From Auanema rhodensis (lineage: Eukaryota; Nematoda; Chromadorea; Rhabditida; Rhabditidae): DNA of 64,000 nt. Positions 25,509-38,550 of the stretch are shown here, one piece after another. The position numbers were made by a program, and so were the translations under genes. Where the stretch lies: positions 23,451,638 to 23,515,637 of the forward strand of contig OZ059900.1 in the NCBI GenBank assembly GCA_964057225.1, read 5' to 3'. Under the pieces are notes generated by a model that saw only the letters and a list, made by a program, of their open reading frames with translations, made no database searches and was not told the DNA's origin. The first letter of the stretch is position 1, and each line of letters starts with the position of its first letter.

Positions 25509-26876
25509 GTAAAATGCTTCATTTTAGTATGTAACACGCTGAAATTCGTTGCATTTGACGACTCATATGAACAAAAATCGATTTAATCAATATTAGCCAT
25601 AAGGGGCGTGCCCTCAGAATATGCTAATTTCCTTAATTTTCTAACCCCTGTTTTTTTGTCGTGAAAGTGGAACTAGACGTTGTACGAACAATTTTGAGCT
25701 AGGTTTCATTGACATTGCATGAGTTTGAACACATGAAATCGTAAGTCAAAACCTTGTTTACAGCGAAATTTCCAAAAACTGGTTTTCCAGCTCAATAAAA
25801 TATTTCTCATGGGAAATACTGTGTTTTTGTATTTTTCTAGTGTTCAGCATGTAAAATGCTTCATTTTAGTATGTAAAACGCTGAAATTCGTTGCATTTGA
25901 CGACTCATATGAACAAAAATCGATTTAATCAATATTAGCCATAAGGGGCGTGCCCTCAGAATATGCTAATTTCCTTAATTTTCTAACCCCTGTTTTTTTG
26001 TCGTGAAAGTGGAACTAGACGTTGTACGAACAATTTTGAGCTAGGTTTCATTGACATTGCATGAGTTTGAACACATGAAATCGTAAGTCAAAACCTTGTT
26101 TACAGCGAAATTTCCAAAAACTGGTTTTCCAGCATAATAAAATATTTCTCATGGGAAATACTGTGTTTTTGTATTTTTCTAGTGTTCAGCATGTAAAATG
26201 CTTCATTTTAGTATGTAACACGCTGAAATTCGTTGCATTTGACGACTCATATGAACAAAAATCGATTTAATCAATATTAGCCATAAGGGGCGTGCCCTCA
26301 GAATATGCTAATTTCCTTAATTTTCTAACCCTTGTTTTTTTGTCGTGAAAGTGGAACTAGACGTTGTACGAACAATTTTGAGCTAGGTTTCATTGACATT
26401 GCATGAGTTTGAACACATGAAATCGTAAGTCAAAACCTTGTTTACAGCGAAATTTCCAAAAACTGGTTTTCCAGCATAATAAAATATTTCTCATGGGAAA
26501 TACTGTGTTTTTGTATTTTTCTAGTGTTCAGCATGTAAAATGCTTCATTTGAGTATGTAACACGCTGAAATTCGTTGCATTTGACGACTCATATGAACAA
26601 AAATCGATTTAATCAATATTAGCCATAAGGGGCGTGCCCTCAGAATATGCTAATTTCCTTAATTTTCTAACCCCTGTTTTTTTGTCGTGAAAGTGGAACT
26701 AGACGTTGTACGAACAATTTTGAGCTAGGTTTCATTGACATTGCATGAGTTTGAACACATGAAATCGTAAGTCAAAACCTTGTTTACAGCGAAATTTCCA
26801 AAAACTGGTTTTCCAGCTCAATAAAATATTTCTCATGGGAAATACTGTGTTTTTGTATTTTTCTAGTGTTCAGCAT
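25316..26876 (+). repeat. 1561-bp higher-order unit with truncated monomer, copy 1 (M75-M79)
   Basis: The order is truncated monomer, CTCAAT monomer, GTAAAACG monomer, CCCTTG monomer, then a monomer with CATTTGAG and CTCAAT. The same five occur in the same order at 28095-29655 with the same total length. The intervening unit 26877-28094 starts the same way (truncated, CTCAAT) and then switches to an ATGCAATCG monomer and M83. Confidence 0.9.
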
Positions 26877-27069
26877 GTAAAATGCTTCATTTTAGTATGT
26901 AACACGCTGAAATTCGTTGCATTTGACGACTCATATGAACAAAAATCGATTTAATCAATATTAGCCATAAGGGGCGTGCCCTCAGAATATGCTAAAACTG
27001 GTTTTCCAGCATAATAAAATATTTCTCATGGGAAATACTGTGTTTTTGTATTTTTCTAGTGTTCAGCAT
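26877..27069 (+). repeat. Truncated 193-bp monomer, copy 2 (M80)
   Basis: This has the same 149-bp deletion with the same junction, GCTAA followed by AACTGG, as M75. The shared junction means the three truncated copies descend from one deletion event and were multiplied by larger duplications. It starts 1561 bp after M75 (one 193-bp and four 342-bp monomers). Confidence 0.97.
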
Positions 27070-28094
27070 GTAAAATGCTTCATTTTAGTATGTAACACGC
27101 TGAAATTCGTTGCATTTGACGACTCATATGAACAAAAATCGATTTAATCAATATTAGCCATAAGGGGCGTGCCCTCAGAATATGCTAATTTCCTTAATTT
27201 TCTAACCCCTGTTTTTTTGTCGTGAAAGTGGAACTAGACGTTGTACGAACAATTTTGAGCTAGGTTTCATTGACATTGCATGAGTTTGAACACATGAAAT
27301 CGTAAGTCAAAACCTTGTTTACAGCGAAATTTCCAAAAACTGGTTTTCCAGCTCAATAAAATATTTCTCATGGGAAATACTGTGTTTTTGTATTTTTCTA
27401 GTGTTCAGCATGTAAAATGCTTCATTTTAGTATGTAACACGCTGAAATTCGTTGCATTTGACGACTCATATGAACAAAAATCGATTTAATCAATATTAGC
27501 CATAAGGGGCGTGCCCTCAGAATATGCTAATTTCCTTAATTTTCTAACCCCTGTTTTTTTGTCGTGAAAGTGGAACTAGACGTTGTACGAACAATTTTGA
27601 GCTAGGTTTCATTGACATTGCATGAGTTTGAACACATGCAATCGTAAGTCAAAACTTTGTTTACAGCGAAATTTTCAAAAACTGGTTTTCCAGCATAATA
27701 AAATATTTCTCATGAGAAATACTGTGTTTTTGTATTTTTCTAGTGTTCAGCATGTAAAATGCTTCATTTTAGTATGTAACACGCTGAAATTCGTTGCATT
27801 TGACGACTCATATGAACAAAAATCGATTTAATCAATATTAGCCATAAGGGGCGTGCCTCAGAATAAGCTAATTTCCTTAATTTTCTAACCCCTATTTTTT
27901 TGTCGTGAAAGTGGAACTAGACGTTGTACGAACAATTTTGAGCTAGGTTTCATTGACATTGCATGAGTTTGAACACATGAAATCGTAAGTCAAAACCTTG
28001 TTTACAGCGAAATTTCCAAAAACTGGTTTTCCAGCATAATAAAATATTTCTCATGGGAAATACTGTGTTTTTGTATTTTTCTAGTGTTCAGCAT

Positions 28095-28287
28095 GTAAAA
28101 TGCTTCATTTTAGTATGTAACACGCTGAAATTCGTTGCATTTGACGACTCATATGAACAAAAATCGATTTAATCAATATTAGCCATAAGGGGCGTGCCCT
28201 CAGAATATGCTAAAACTGGTTTTCCAGCATAATAAAATATTTCTCATGGGAAATACTGTGTTTTTGTATTTTTCTAGTGTTCAGCAT
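28095..28287 (+). repeat. Truncated 193-bp monomer, copy 3 (M84)
   Basis: This has the same deletion junction as M75 and M80. It lies 1218 bp after M80 (193 + 342 + 342 + 341 bp), so the spacing between truncated copies changed from five to four monomers. It is preceded by M83, a 341-bp monomer with ATAAGCTAA and CCCCTA. Confidence 0.97.
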
Positions 28288-29655
28288 GTAAAATGCTTCA
28301 TTTTAGTATGTAACACGCTGAAATTCGTTGCATTTGACGACTCATATGAACAAAAATCGATTTAATCAATATTAGCCATAAGGGGCGTGCCCTCAGAATA
28401 TGCTAATTTCCTTAATTTTCTAACCCCTGTTTTTTTGTCGTGAAAGTGGAACTAGACGTTGTACGAACAATTTTGAGCTAGGTTTCATTGACATTGCATG
28501 AGTTTGAACACATGAAATCGTAAGTCAAAACCTTGTTTACAGCGAAATTTCCAAAAACTGGTTTTCCAGCTCAATAAAATATTTCTCATGGGAAATACTG
28601 TGTTTTTGTTTTTTTCTAGTGTTCAGCATGTAAAATGCTTCATTTTAGTATGTAAAACGCTGAAATTCGTTGCATTTGACGACTCATATGAACAAAAATC
28701 GATTTAATCAATATTAGCCATAAGGGGCGTGCCCTCAGAATATGCTAATTTCCTTAATTTTCTAACCCCTGTTTTTTTGTCGTGAAAGTGGAACTAGACG
28801 TTGTACGAACAATTTTGAGCTAGGTTTCATTGACATTGCATGAGTTTGAACACATGAAATCGTAAGTCAAAACCTTGTTTACAGCGAAATTTCCAAAAAC
28901 TGGTTTTCCAGCATAATAAAATATTTCTCATGGGAAATACTGTGTTTTTGTATTTTTCTAGTGTTCAGCATGTAAAATGCTTCATTTTAGTATGTAACAC
29001 GCTGAAATTCGTTGCATTTGACGACTCATATGAACAAAAATCGATTTAATCAATATTAGCCATAAGGGGCGTGCCCTCAGAATATGCTAATTTCCTTAAT
29101 TTTCTAACCCTTGTTTTTTTGTCGTGAAAGTGGAACTAGACGTTGTACGAACAATTTTGAGCTAGGTTTCATTGACATTGCATGAGTTTGAACACATGAA
29201 ATCGTAAGTCAAAACCTTGTTTACAGCGAAATTTCCAAAAACTGGTTTTCCAGCATAATAAAATATTTCTCATGGGAAATACTGTGTTTTTGTATTTTTC
29301 TAGTGTTCAGCATGTAAAATGCTTCATTTGAGTATGTAACACGCTGAAATTCGTTGCATTTGACGACTCATATGAACAAAAATCGATTTAATCAATATTA
29401 GCCATAAGGGGCGTGCCCTCAGAATATGCTAATTTCCTTAATTTTCTAACCCCTGTTTTTTTGTCGTGAAAGTGGAACTAGACGTTGTACGAACAATTTT
29501 GAGCTAGGTTTCATTGACATTGCATGAGTTTGAACACATGAAATCGTAAGTCAAAACCTTGTTTACAGCGAAATTTCCAAAAACTGGTTTTCCAGCTCAA
29601 TAAAATATTTCTCATGGGAAATACTGTGTTTTTGTATTTTTCTAGTGTTCAGCAT
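28095..29655 (+). repeat. 1561-bp higher-order unit with truncated monomer, copy 2 (M84-M88)
   Basis: This is the second copy of the M75-M79 order. The one difference noticed is an A-to-T change in M85, where TTTTTGTATTTTTC reads TTTTTGTTTTTTTC. The copies start 2779 bp apart. Confidence 0.9.
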
Positions 29656-32600
29656 GTAAAATGCTTCATTTTAGTATGTAACACGCTGAAATTCGTTGCA
29701 TTTGACGACTCATATGAACAAAAATCGATTTAATCAATATTAGCCATAAGGGGCGTGCCCTCAGAATATGCTAATTTCCTTAATTTTCTAACCCCTGTTT
29801 TTTTGTCGTGAAAGTGGAACTAGACGTTGTACGAACAATTTTGAGCTAGGTTTCATTGACATTGCATGAGTTTGAACACATGAAATCGTAAGTCAAAACC
29901 TTGTTTACAGCGAAATTTCCAAAAACTGGTTTTCCAGCATAATAAAATATTTCTCATGGGAAATACTGTGTTTTTGTATTTTTCTAGTGTTCAGCATGTA
30001 AAATGCTTCATTTTAGTATGTAACACGCTGAAATTCGTTGCATTTGACGACTCATATGAACAAAAATCGATTTAATCAATATTAGCCATAAGGGGCGTGC
30101 CCTCAGAATATGCTAATTTCCTTAATTTTCTAACCCTTGTTTTTTTGTCGTGAAAGTGGAACTAGACGTTGTACGAACAATTTTGAGCTAGGTTTCATTG
30201 ACATTGCATGAGTTTGAACACATGAAATCGTAAGTCAAAACCTTGTTTACAGCGAAATTTCCAAAAACTGGTTTTCCAGCATAATAAAATATTTCTCATG
30301 GGAAATACTGTGTTTTTGTATTTTTCTAGTGTTCAGCATGTAAAATGCTTCATTTTAGTATGTAACACGCTGAAATTCGTTGCATTTGACGACTCATATG
30401 AACAAAAATCGATTTAATCAATATTAGCCATAAGGGGCGTGCCCTCAGAATATGCTAATTTCCTTAATTTTCTAACCCCTGTTTTTTTGTCGTGAAAGTG
30501 GAACTAGACGTTGTACGAACAATTTTGAGCTAGGTTTCATTGACATTGCATGAGTTTGAACACATGAAATCGTAAGTCAAAACCTTGTTTACAGCGAAAT
30601 TTCCAAAAACTGGTTTTCCAGCATAATAAAATATTTCTCATGGGAAATACTGTGTTTTTGTATTTTTCTAGTGTTCAGCATGTAAAATGTTTCATTTTAG
30701 TATGTAACACGCTGAAATTCGTTGCATTTGACGACTCATATGAACAAAAATCGATTTAATCAATATTAGCCATAAGGGGCGTGCCCTCAGAATATGCTAA
30801 TTTCCTTAATTTTCTAACCCTTGTTTTTTTGTCGTGAAAGTGGAACTAGACGTTGTACGAACAATTTTGAGCTAGGTTTCATTGACATTGCATGAGTTTG
30901 AACACATGAAATCGTAAGTCAAAGCCTTGTTTACAGCGAAATTTCCAAAAACTGGTTTTCCAGCATAATAAAATATTTCTCATGGGAAATACTGTGTTTT
31001 TGTATTTTTCTAGTGTTCAGCATGTAAAATGCTTCATTTTAGTATGTAACACGCTGAAATTCGTTGCATTTGACGACTCATATGAACAAAAATCGATTTA
31101 ATCAATATTAGCCATAAGGGGCGTGCCCTCAGAATATGCTAATTTCCTTAATTTTCTAACCCTTGTTTTTTTGTCGTGAAAGTGGAACTAGACGTTGTAC
31201 GAACAATTTTGAGCTAGGTTTCATTGACATTGCATGAGTTTGAACACATGAAATCGTAAGTCAAAACCTTGTTTACAGCGAAATTTCCAAAAACTGGTTT
31301 TCCAGCATAATAAAATATTTCTCATGGGAAATACTGTGTTTTTGTATTTTTCTAGTGTTCAGCATGTAAAATGCTTCATTTTAGTATGTAACACGCTGAA
31401 ATTCGTTGCATTTGACGACTCATATGAACAAAAAATCGATTTAATCAATATTAGCCATAAGGGGCGTGCCCTCAGAATATGCTAATTTCCTTAATTTTCT
31501 AACCCCTGTTTTTTTGTCGTGAAAGTGGAACTAGACGTTGTACAAACAATTTTGAGCTAGGTTTCATTGACATTGCATGAGTTTGAACACATGAAATCGT
31601 AAGTCAAAACCTTGTTTACAGCGAAATTTCCAAAAACTGGTTTTCCAGCATAATAAAATATTTCTCATGAGAAATACTGTGTTTTTGTATTTTTCTAGTG
31701 TTCAGCATGTAAAATGCTTCATTTTAGTATGTAACACGCTGAAATTCGTTGCATTTGACGACTCATATGAACAAAAATCGATTTAATCAATATTAGCCAT
31801 AAGGGGCGTGCCCTCAGAATATGCTAATTTCCTTAATTTTCTAACCCCTGTTTTTTTGTCGTGAAAGTGGAACTAGACGTTGTACGAACAATTTTGAGCT
31901 AGGTTTCATTGACATTGCATGAGTTTGAACACATGAAATCGTAAGTCAAAACCTTGTTTACAGCGAAATTTCCAAAAACTGGTTTTCCAGCATAATAAAA
32001 TATTTCTCATAGGAAATACTGTGTTTTTGTATTTTTCTAGTGTTCAGCATGTAAAATGCTTCATTTTAGTATGTAACACGCTGAAATTCGTTGCATTTGA
32101 CGACTCATATGAACAAAAATCGATTTAATCAATATTAGCCATAAGGGGCGTGCCCTCAGAATATGCTAATTTCCTTAATTTTCTAACCCCTGTTTTTTTG
32201 TCGTGAAAGTGGAACTAGACGTTGTACGAACAATTTTGAGCCAAGTTTCATTGACATTGCATGAGTTTGAACACATGAAATCGTAAGTCAAAACCTTGTT
32301 TACAGCGAAATTTCCAAAAACTGGTTTTCCAGCATAATAAAATATTTCTCATGGGAAATACTGTGTTTTTGTATTTTTCTAGTGTTCAGCATGTAAAATG
32401 CTTCATTTTAGTATGTAACACGCTGAAATTCGTTGCATTTGACGACTCATATGAACAAAAATCGATTTAATCAATATTAGCCATAAAGGGCGTGCCCTCA
32501 GAATATGCTAATTTCCTTAATTTTCTAACCCCTGTTTTTTTGTCGTGAAAGTGGAACTAGACGTTGTACGAACAATTTTGAGCTAGGTTTCATTGACATT

Positions 32601-34445
32601 GCATGAGTTTGAACACATGAAATCGTAAGTCAAAACCTTGTTTACAGCGAAATTTCCAAAAACTGGTTTTCCAGCATAATAAAATATTTCTCATGGGAAA
32701 TACTCTGTTTTTGTATTTTTCTAGTGTTCAGCATGTAAAATGCTTCATTTTAGTATGTAACACGCTGAAATTCGTTGCATTTGACGACTCATATGAACAA
32801 AAATCGATTTAATCAATATTAGCCATAAGGGGCGTGCCCTCAGAATATGCTAATTTCCTTAATTTTCTAACCCCTGTTTTTTTGTCGTGAAAGTGGAACT
32901 AGACGTTGTACGAACAATTTTGAGCTAGGTTTCATTGACATTGCATGAGTTTGAACACATGAAATCGTAAGTCAAAACCTTGTTTACAGCGAAATTTCCA
33001 AAAACTGGTTTTCCAGCATAATAAAATATTTCTCATGGGAAATACTGTGTTTTTGTATTCTTTTAGTGTTCAGCATGTAAAATGCTTCATGTTAGTATGT
33101 AACACGCTGAAATTCGTTGCATTTGACGACTCATATGAACAAAAATCGATTTAATCAATATTAGCCATAAGGGGCGTGCCCTCAGAATATGCTAATTTCC
33201 TTAATTTTCTAACCCCTGTTTTTTTGTCGTGAAAGTGGAACTAGACGTTGTACGAACAATTTTGAGCTAGGTTTCATTGACATTGCATGAGTTTGAACAC
33301 ATGAAATCGTAAGTCAAAACCTTGTTTACAGCGAAATTTCCAAAAACTGGTTTTCCAGCATAATAAAATATTTCTCATGGGAAATACTGTGTTTTTGTAT
33401 TTTTCTAGTGTTCAGCATGTAAAATGCTTCATTTTAGTATGTAACACGCTGAAATTCGTTGCATTTGACGACTCATATGAACAAAAATCGATTTAATCAA
33501 TATTAGCCATAAGGGGCGTGCCCTCAGAATATGCTAATTTCCTTAATTTTCTAACCCCTGTTTTTTTGTCGTGAAAGTGGAACTAGACGTTGTACGAACA
33601 ATTTTGAGCTAGGTTTCATTGACATTGCATGAGTTTGAACACATGAAATCGTAAGTCAAAACCTTGTTTACAGCGAAATTTCCAAAAACTGGTTTTCCAG
33701 CATAATAAAATATTTCTCATGGGAAATACTGTGTTTTTGTATTTTTCTAGTGTTCAGCATGTAAAATGCTTCATTTTAGTATGTAACACGCTGAAATTCG
33801 TTGCATTTGACGACTCATATGAACAAAAATCGATTTAATCAATATTAGCCATAAGGGGCGTGCCCTCAGAATATGCTAATTTCCTTAATTTTCTAACCCT
33901 TGTTTTTTTGTCGTGAAAGTGGAACTAGACGTTGTACGAACAATTTTGAGCTAGGTTTCATTGACATTGCATGAGTTTGAACACATGAAATCGTAAGTCA
34001 AAACCTTGTTTACAGCGAAATTTCCAAAAACTGGTTTTCCAGCATAATAAAATATTTCTCATGGGAAATACTGTGTTTTTGTATTTTTCTAGTGTTCAGC
34101 ATGTAAAATGCTTCATTTTAGTATGTAACACGCTGAAATTCGTTGCATTTGACGACTCATATGAACAAAAAATCGATTTAATCAATATTAGCCATAAGGG
34201 GCGTGCCCTCAGAATATGCTAATTTCCTTAATTTTCTAACCCTTGTTTTTTTGTCGTGAAAGTGGAACTAGACGTTGTACGAACAATTTTGAGCTAGGTT
34301 TCATTGACATTGCATGAGTTTGAACACATGAAATCGTAAGTCAAAACCTTGTTTACAGCGAAATTTCCAAAAACTGGTTTTCCAGCATAATAAAATATTT
34401 CTCATGGGAAATACTGTGTTTTTGTATTTTTCTAGTGTTCAGCAT

Positions 34446-36498
34446 GTAAAATGCTTCATTTTAGTATGTAACACGCTGAAATTCGTTGCATTTGACGACT
34501 CATATGAACAAAAAATCGATTTAATCAATATTAGCCATAAGGGGCGTGCCCTCAGAATATGCTAATTTCCTTAATTTTCTAACCCCTGTTTTTTTGTCGT
34601 GAAAGTGGAACTAGACGTTGTACAAACAATTTTGAGCTAGGTTTCATTGACATTGCATGAGTTTGAACACATGAAATCGTAAGTCAAAACCTTGTTTACA
34701 GCGAAATTTCCAAAAACTGGTTTTCCAGCATAATAAAATATTTCTCATGAGAAATACTGTGTTTTTGTATTTTTCTAGTGTTCAGCATGTAAAATGCTTC
34801 ATTTTAGTATGTAACACGCTGAAATTCGTTGCATTTGACGACTCATATGAACAAAAATCGATTTAATCAATATTAGCCATAAGGGGCGTGCCCTCAGAAT
34901 ATGCTAATTTCCTTAATTTTTTAACCCCTGTTTTTTTGTCGTGAAAGTGGAACTAGACGTTGTACGAACAATTTTGAGCTAGGTTTCATTGACATTGCAT
35001 GAGTTTGAACACATGAAATCGTAAGTCAAAACCTTGTTTACAGCGAAATTTCCAAAAACTGGTTTTCCAGCATAATAAAATATTTCTCATAGGAAATACT
35101 GTGTTTTTGTATTTTTCTAGTGTTCAGCATGTAAAATGCTTCATTTTAGTATGTAACACGCTGAAATTCGTTGCATTTGACGACTCATATGAACAAAAAT
35201 CGATTTAATCAATATTAGCCATAAGGGGCGTGCCCTCAGAATATGCTAATTTCCTTAATTTTCTAACCCCTGTTTTTTTGTCGTGAAAGTGGAACTAGAC
35301 GTTGTACGAACAATTTTGAGCCAAGTTTCATTGACATTGCATGAGTTTGAACACATGAAATCGTAAGTCAAAACCTTGTTTACAGCGAAATTTCCAAAAA
35401 CTGGTTTTCCAGCATAATAAAATATTTCTCATGGGAAATACTGTGTTTTTGTATTCTTTTAGTGTTCAGCATGTAAAATGCTTCATTTTAGTATGTAACA
35501 CGCTGAAATTCGTTGCATTTGACGACTCATATGAACAAAAATCGATTTAATCAATATTAGCCATAAGGGGCGTGCCCTCAGAATATGCTAATTTCCTTAA
35601 TTTTCTAACCCCTGTTTTTTTGTCGTGAAAGTGGAACTAGACGTTGTACAAACAATTTTGAGCTAGGTTTCATTGACATTGCATGAGTTTGAACACATGA
35701 AATCGTAAGTCAAAACCTTGTTTACAGCGAAATTTCCAAAAACTGGTTTTCCAGCATAATAAAATATTTCTCATGAGAAATACTGTGTTTTTGTATTTTT
35801 CTAGTGTTCAGCATGTAAAATGCTTCATTTTAGTATGTAACACGCTGAAATTCGTTGCATTTGACGACTCATATGAACAAAAATCGATTTAATCAATATT
35901 AGCCATAAGGGGCGTGCCCTCAGAATATGCTAATTTCCTTAATTTTTTAACCCCTGTTTTTTTGTCGTGAAAGTGGAACTAGACGTTGTACGAACAATTT
36001 TGAGCTAGGTTTCATTGACATTGCATGAGTTTGAACACATGAAATCGTAAGTCAAAACCTTGTTTACAGCGAAATTTCCAAAAACTGGTTTTCCAGCATA
36101 ATAAAATATTTCTCATAGGAAATACTGTGTTTTTGTATTTTTCTAGTGTTCAGCATGTAAAATGCTTCATTTTAGTATGTAACACGCTGAAATTCGTTGC
36201 ATTTGACGACTCATATGAACAAAAATCGATTTAATCAATATTAGCCATAAGGGGCGTGCCCTCAGAATATGCTAATTTCCTTAATTTTCTAACCCCTGTT
36301 TTTTTGTCGTGAAAGTGGAACTAGACGTTGTACGAACAATTTTGAGCCAAGTTTCATTGACATTGCATGAGTTTGAACACATGAAATCGTAAGTCAAAAC
36401 CTTGTTTACAGCGAAATTTCCAAAAACTGGTTTTCCAGCATAATAAAATATTTCTCATGGGAAATACTGTGTTTTTGTATTCTTTTAGTGTTCAGCAT
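34446..36498 (+). repeat. Tandem three-monomer repeat, 2 copies (M103-M108)
   Basis: The units are 34446-35472 (1027 bp) and 35473-36498 (1026 bp). Each has a GTACAAAC/CATGAG monomer, a monomer with TTTTTTAACC and CATAGG, and one with GAGCCAAG and GTATTCTTTTAG. The 1-bp difference is the A6 run in M103 against A5 in M106. A related order without the TTTTTTAACC mark is at 31366-32392 (M94-M96), also preceded by a CCCTTG monomer. Confidence 0.9.
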
Positions 36499-36840
36499 GT
36501 AAAATGCTTCATTTTAGTATGTAACACGCTGAAATTCGTTGCATTTGACGACTCATATGAACAAAAATCGATTTAATCAATATTAGCCATAAGGGGCGTG
36601 CCCTCAGAATATGCTAATTTCCTTAATTTTCTAACCCCTGTTTTTTTGTCGTGAAAGTGGAACTAGACGTTGTACGAACAATTTTGAGCTAGGTTTCATT
36701 GACATTGCATGAGTTTGAACACATGAAATCGTAAGTCAAAACCTTGTTTACAGCGAAATTTCCAAAAACTGGTTTTCCAGCATAATAAAATATTTCTCAT
36801 AGGAAATACTGTGTTTTTGTATTTTTCTAGTGTTCAGCAT

Positions 36841-38550
36841 GTAAAATGCTTCATTTTAGTATGTAACACGCTGAAATTCGTTGCATTTGACGACTCATAT
36901 GAACAAAAATCGATTTAATCAATATTAGCCATAAGGGGCGTGCCCTCAGAATATGCTAATTTCCTTAATTTTCTAACCCCTGTTTTTTTGTCGTGAAAGT
37001 GGAACTAGACGTTGTACAAATAATTTTGAGCTAGGTTTCATTGACATTGCATGAGTTTGAACAAATGAAATCGTAAGTCAAAACCTTGTTTACAGCGAAA
37101 TTTCCAAAAACTGGTTTTCCAGCATAATAAAATATTTCTCATGGGAAATACTGTGTTTTTGTATTTTTCTAGTGTTCAGCATGTAAAATGCTTCATTTTA
37201 GTATGTAACACGCTGAAATTCGTTGCATTTGACGACTCATATGAACAAAAATCGATTTAATCAATATTAGCCATAAGGGGCGTGCCCTCAGAATATGCTA
37301 ATTTCCTTAATTTTCTAACCCCTGTTTTTTTGTCTTGAAAGTGGAACTAGACGTTGTACGAACAATTTTGAGCTAGGTTACATTGACATTGCATGAGTTT
37401 GAACACATGAAATCGTAAGTCAAAACCTTGTTTACAGCGAAATTTCCAAAAACTGGTTTTCCAGCATAATAAAATATTTCTCATGGGAAATACTGTGTTT
37501 TTGTATTTTTCTAGTGTTCAGCATGTAAAATGCTTCATTTTAGTATGTAACACGCTGAAATTCGTTGCATTTGACGACTCATATGAACAAAAATCGATTT
37601 AATCAATATTAGCCATAAGGGGCGTGCCCTCAGAATATGCTAATTTCCTTAATTTTCTAACCCTTGTTTTTTTGTCGTGAAAGTGGAACTAGACGTTGTA
37701 CAAACAATTTTGAGCTAGGTTTCATTGACATTGCATGAGTTTGAACACATGAAATCGTAAGTCAAAACCTTGTTTACAGCGAAATTTCCAAAAACTGGTT
37801 TTCCAGCATAATAAAATATTTCTCATGGGAAATACTGTGTTTTTGTATTTTTCTAGTGTTCAGCATGTAAAATGCTTCATTTTAGTATGTAACACGCTGA
37901 AATTCGTTGCATTTGACGACTCATATGAACAAAAATCGATTTAATCAATATTAGCCATAAGGGGCGTGCCCTCAGAATATGCTAATTTCCTTAATTTTCT
38001 AACCCCTGTTTTTTTGTCGTGAAAGTGGAACTAGACGTTGTACGAACAATTTTGAGCTAGGTTTCATTGACATTGCATGAGTTTGAACACATGAAATCGT
38101 AAGTCAAAACCTTGTTTACAGCGAAATTTCCAAAAACTGGTTTTCCAGCATAATAAAATATTTCTCATGGGAAATACTGTGTTTTTGTATTTTTCTAGTG
38201 TTCAGCATGTAAAATGCTTCATTTTAGTATGTAACACGCTGAAATTCGTTGCATTTGACGACTCATATGAACAAAAATCGATTTAATCAATATTAGCCAT
38301 AAGGGGCGTGCCCTCAGAATATGCTAATTTCCTTAATTTTCTAGCCCCTGTTTTTTTGTCGTGAAAGTGGAACTAGACGTTGTACGAACAATTTTGAGCT
38401 AGGTTTCATTGACATTGCATGAGTTTGAACACATGAAATCGTAAGTCAAAACCTTGTTTACAGCGAAATTTCCAAAAACTGGTTTTCCAGCATAATAAAA
38501 TATTTCTCATGGGAAATACTGTGTTTTTGTATTCTTTTAGTGTTCAGCAT
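36841..38550 (+). repeat. Five-monomer block, copy 1 (M110-M114)
   Basis: The order is GTACAAAT/ACAAATG, then GTCTTGAAAG with GGTTACATTG, then CCCTTG/GTACAAAC, then unmodified, then TAGCCCC with GTATTCTTTTAG. The 1710-bp block recurs at 41629-43338. GTCTTGAAAG and GGTTACATTG occur only in these two blocks, which makes common descent secure. Confidence 0.92.

Larger units (their letters stand above)
21897..31365 (+). repeat. Array domain 3: five-monomer period and truncated monomers (M65-M93)
   Basis: The left part repeats with a period of five monomers (CGCTATAATTCG, ACTAAGC, CATTTGAG marks). The middle holds three 193-bp truncated monomers, with GTAAAACG marks in M77 and M86. The right part (about 28972-31365) is mainly unmodified monomers and monomers with CCCTTG for CCCCTG (M87, M90, M92, M93). 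Monomers with ATGCAATCG end here, at M82, and are absent further right. No gene is present. Confidence 0.88.
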
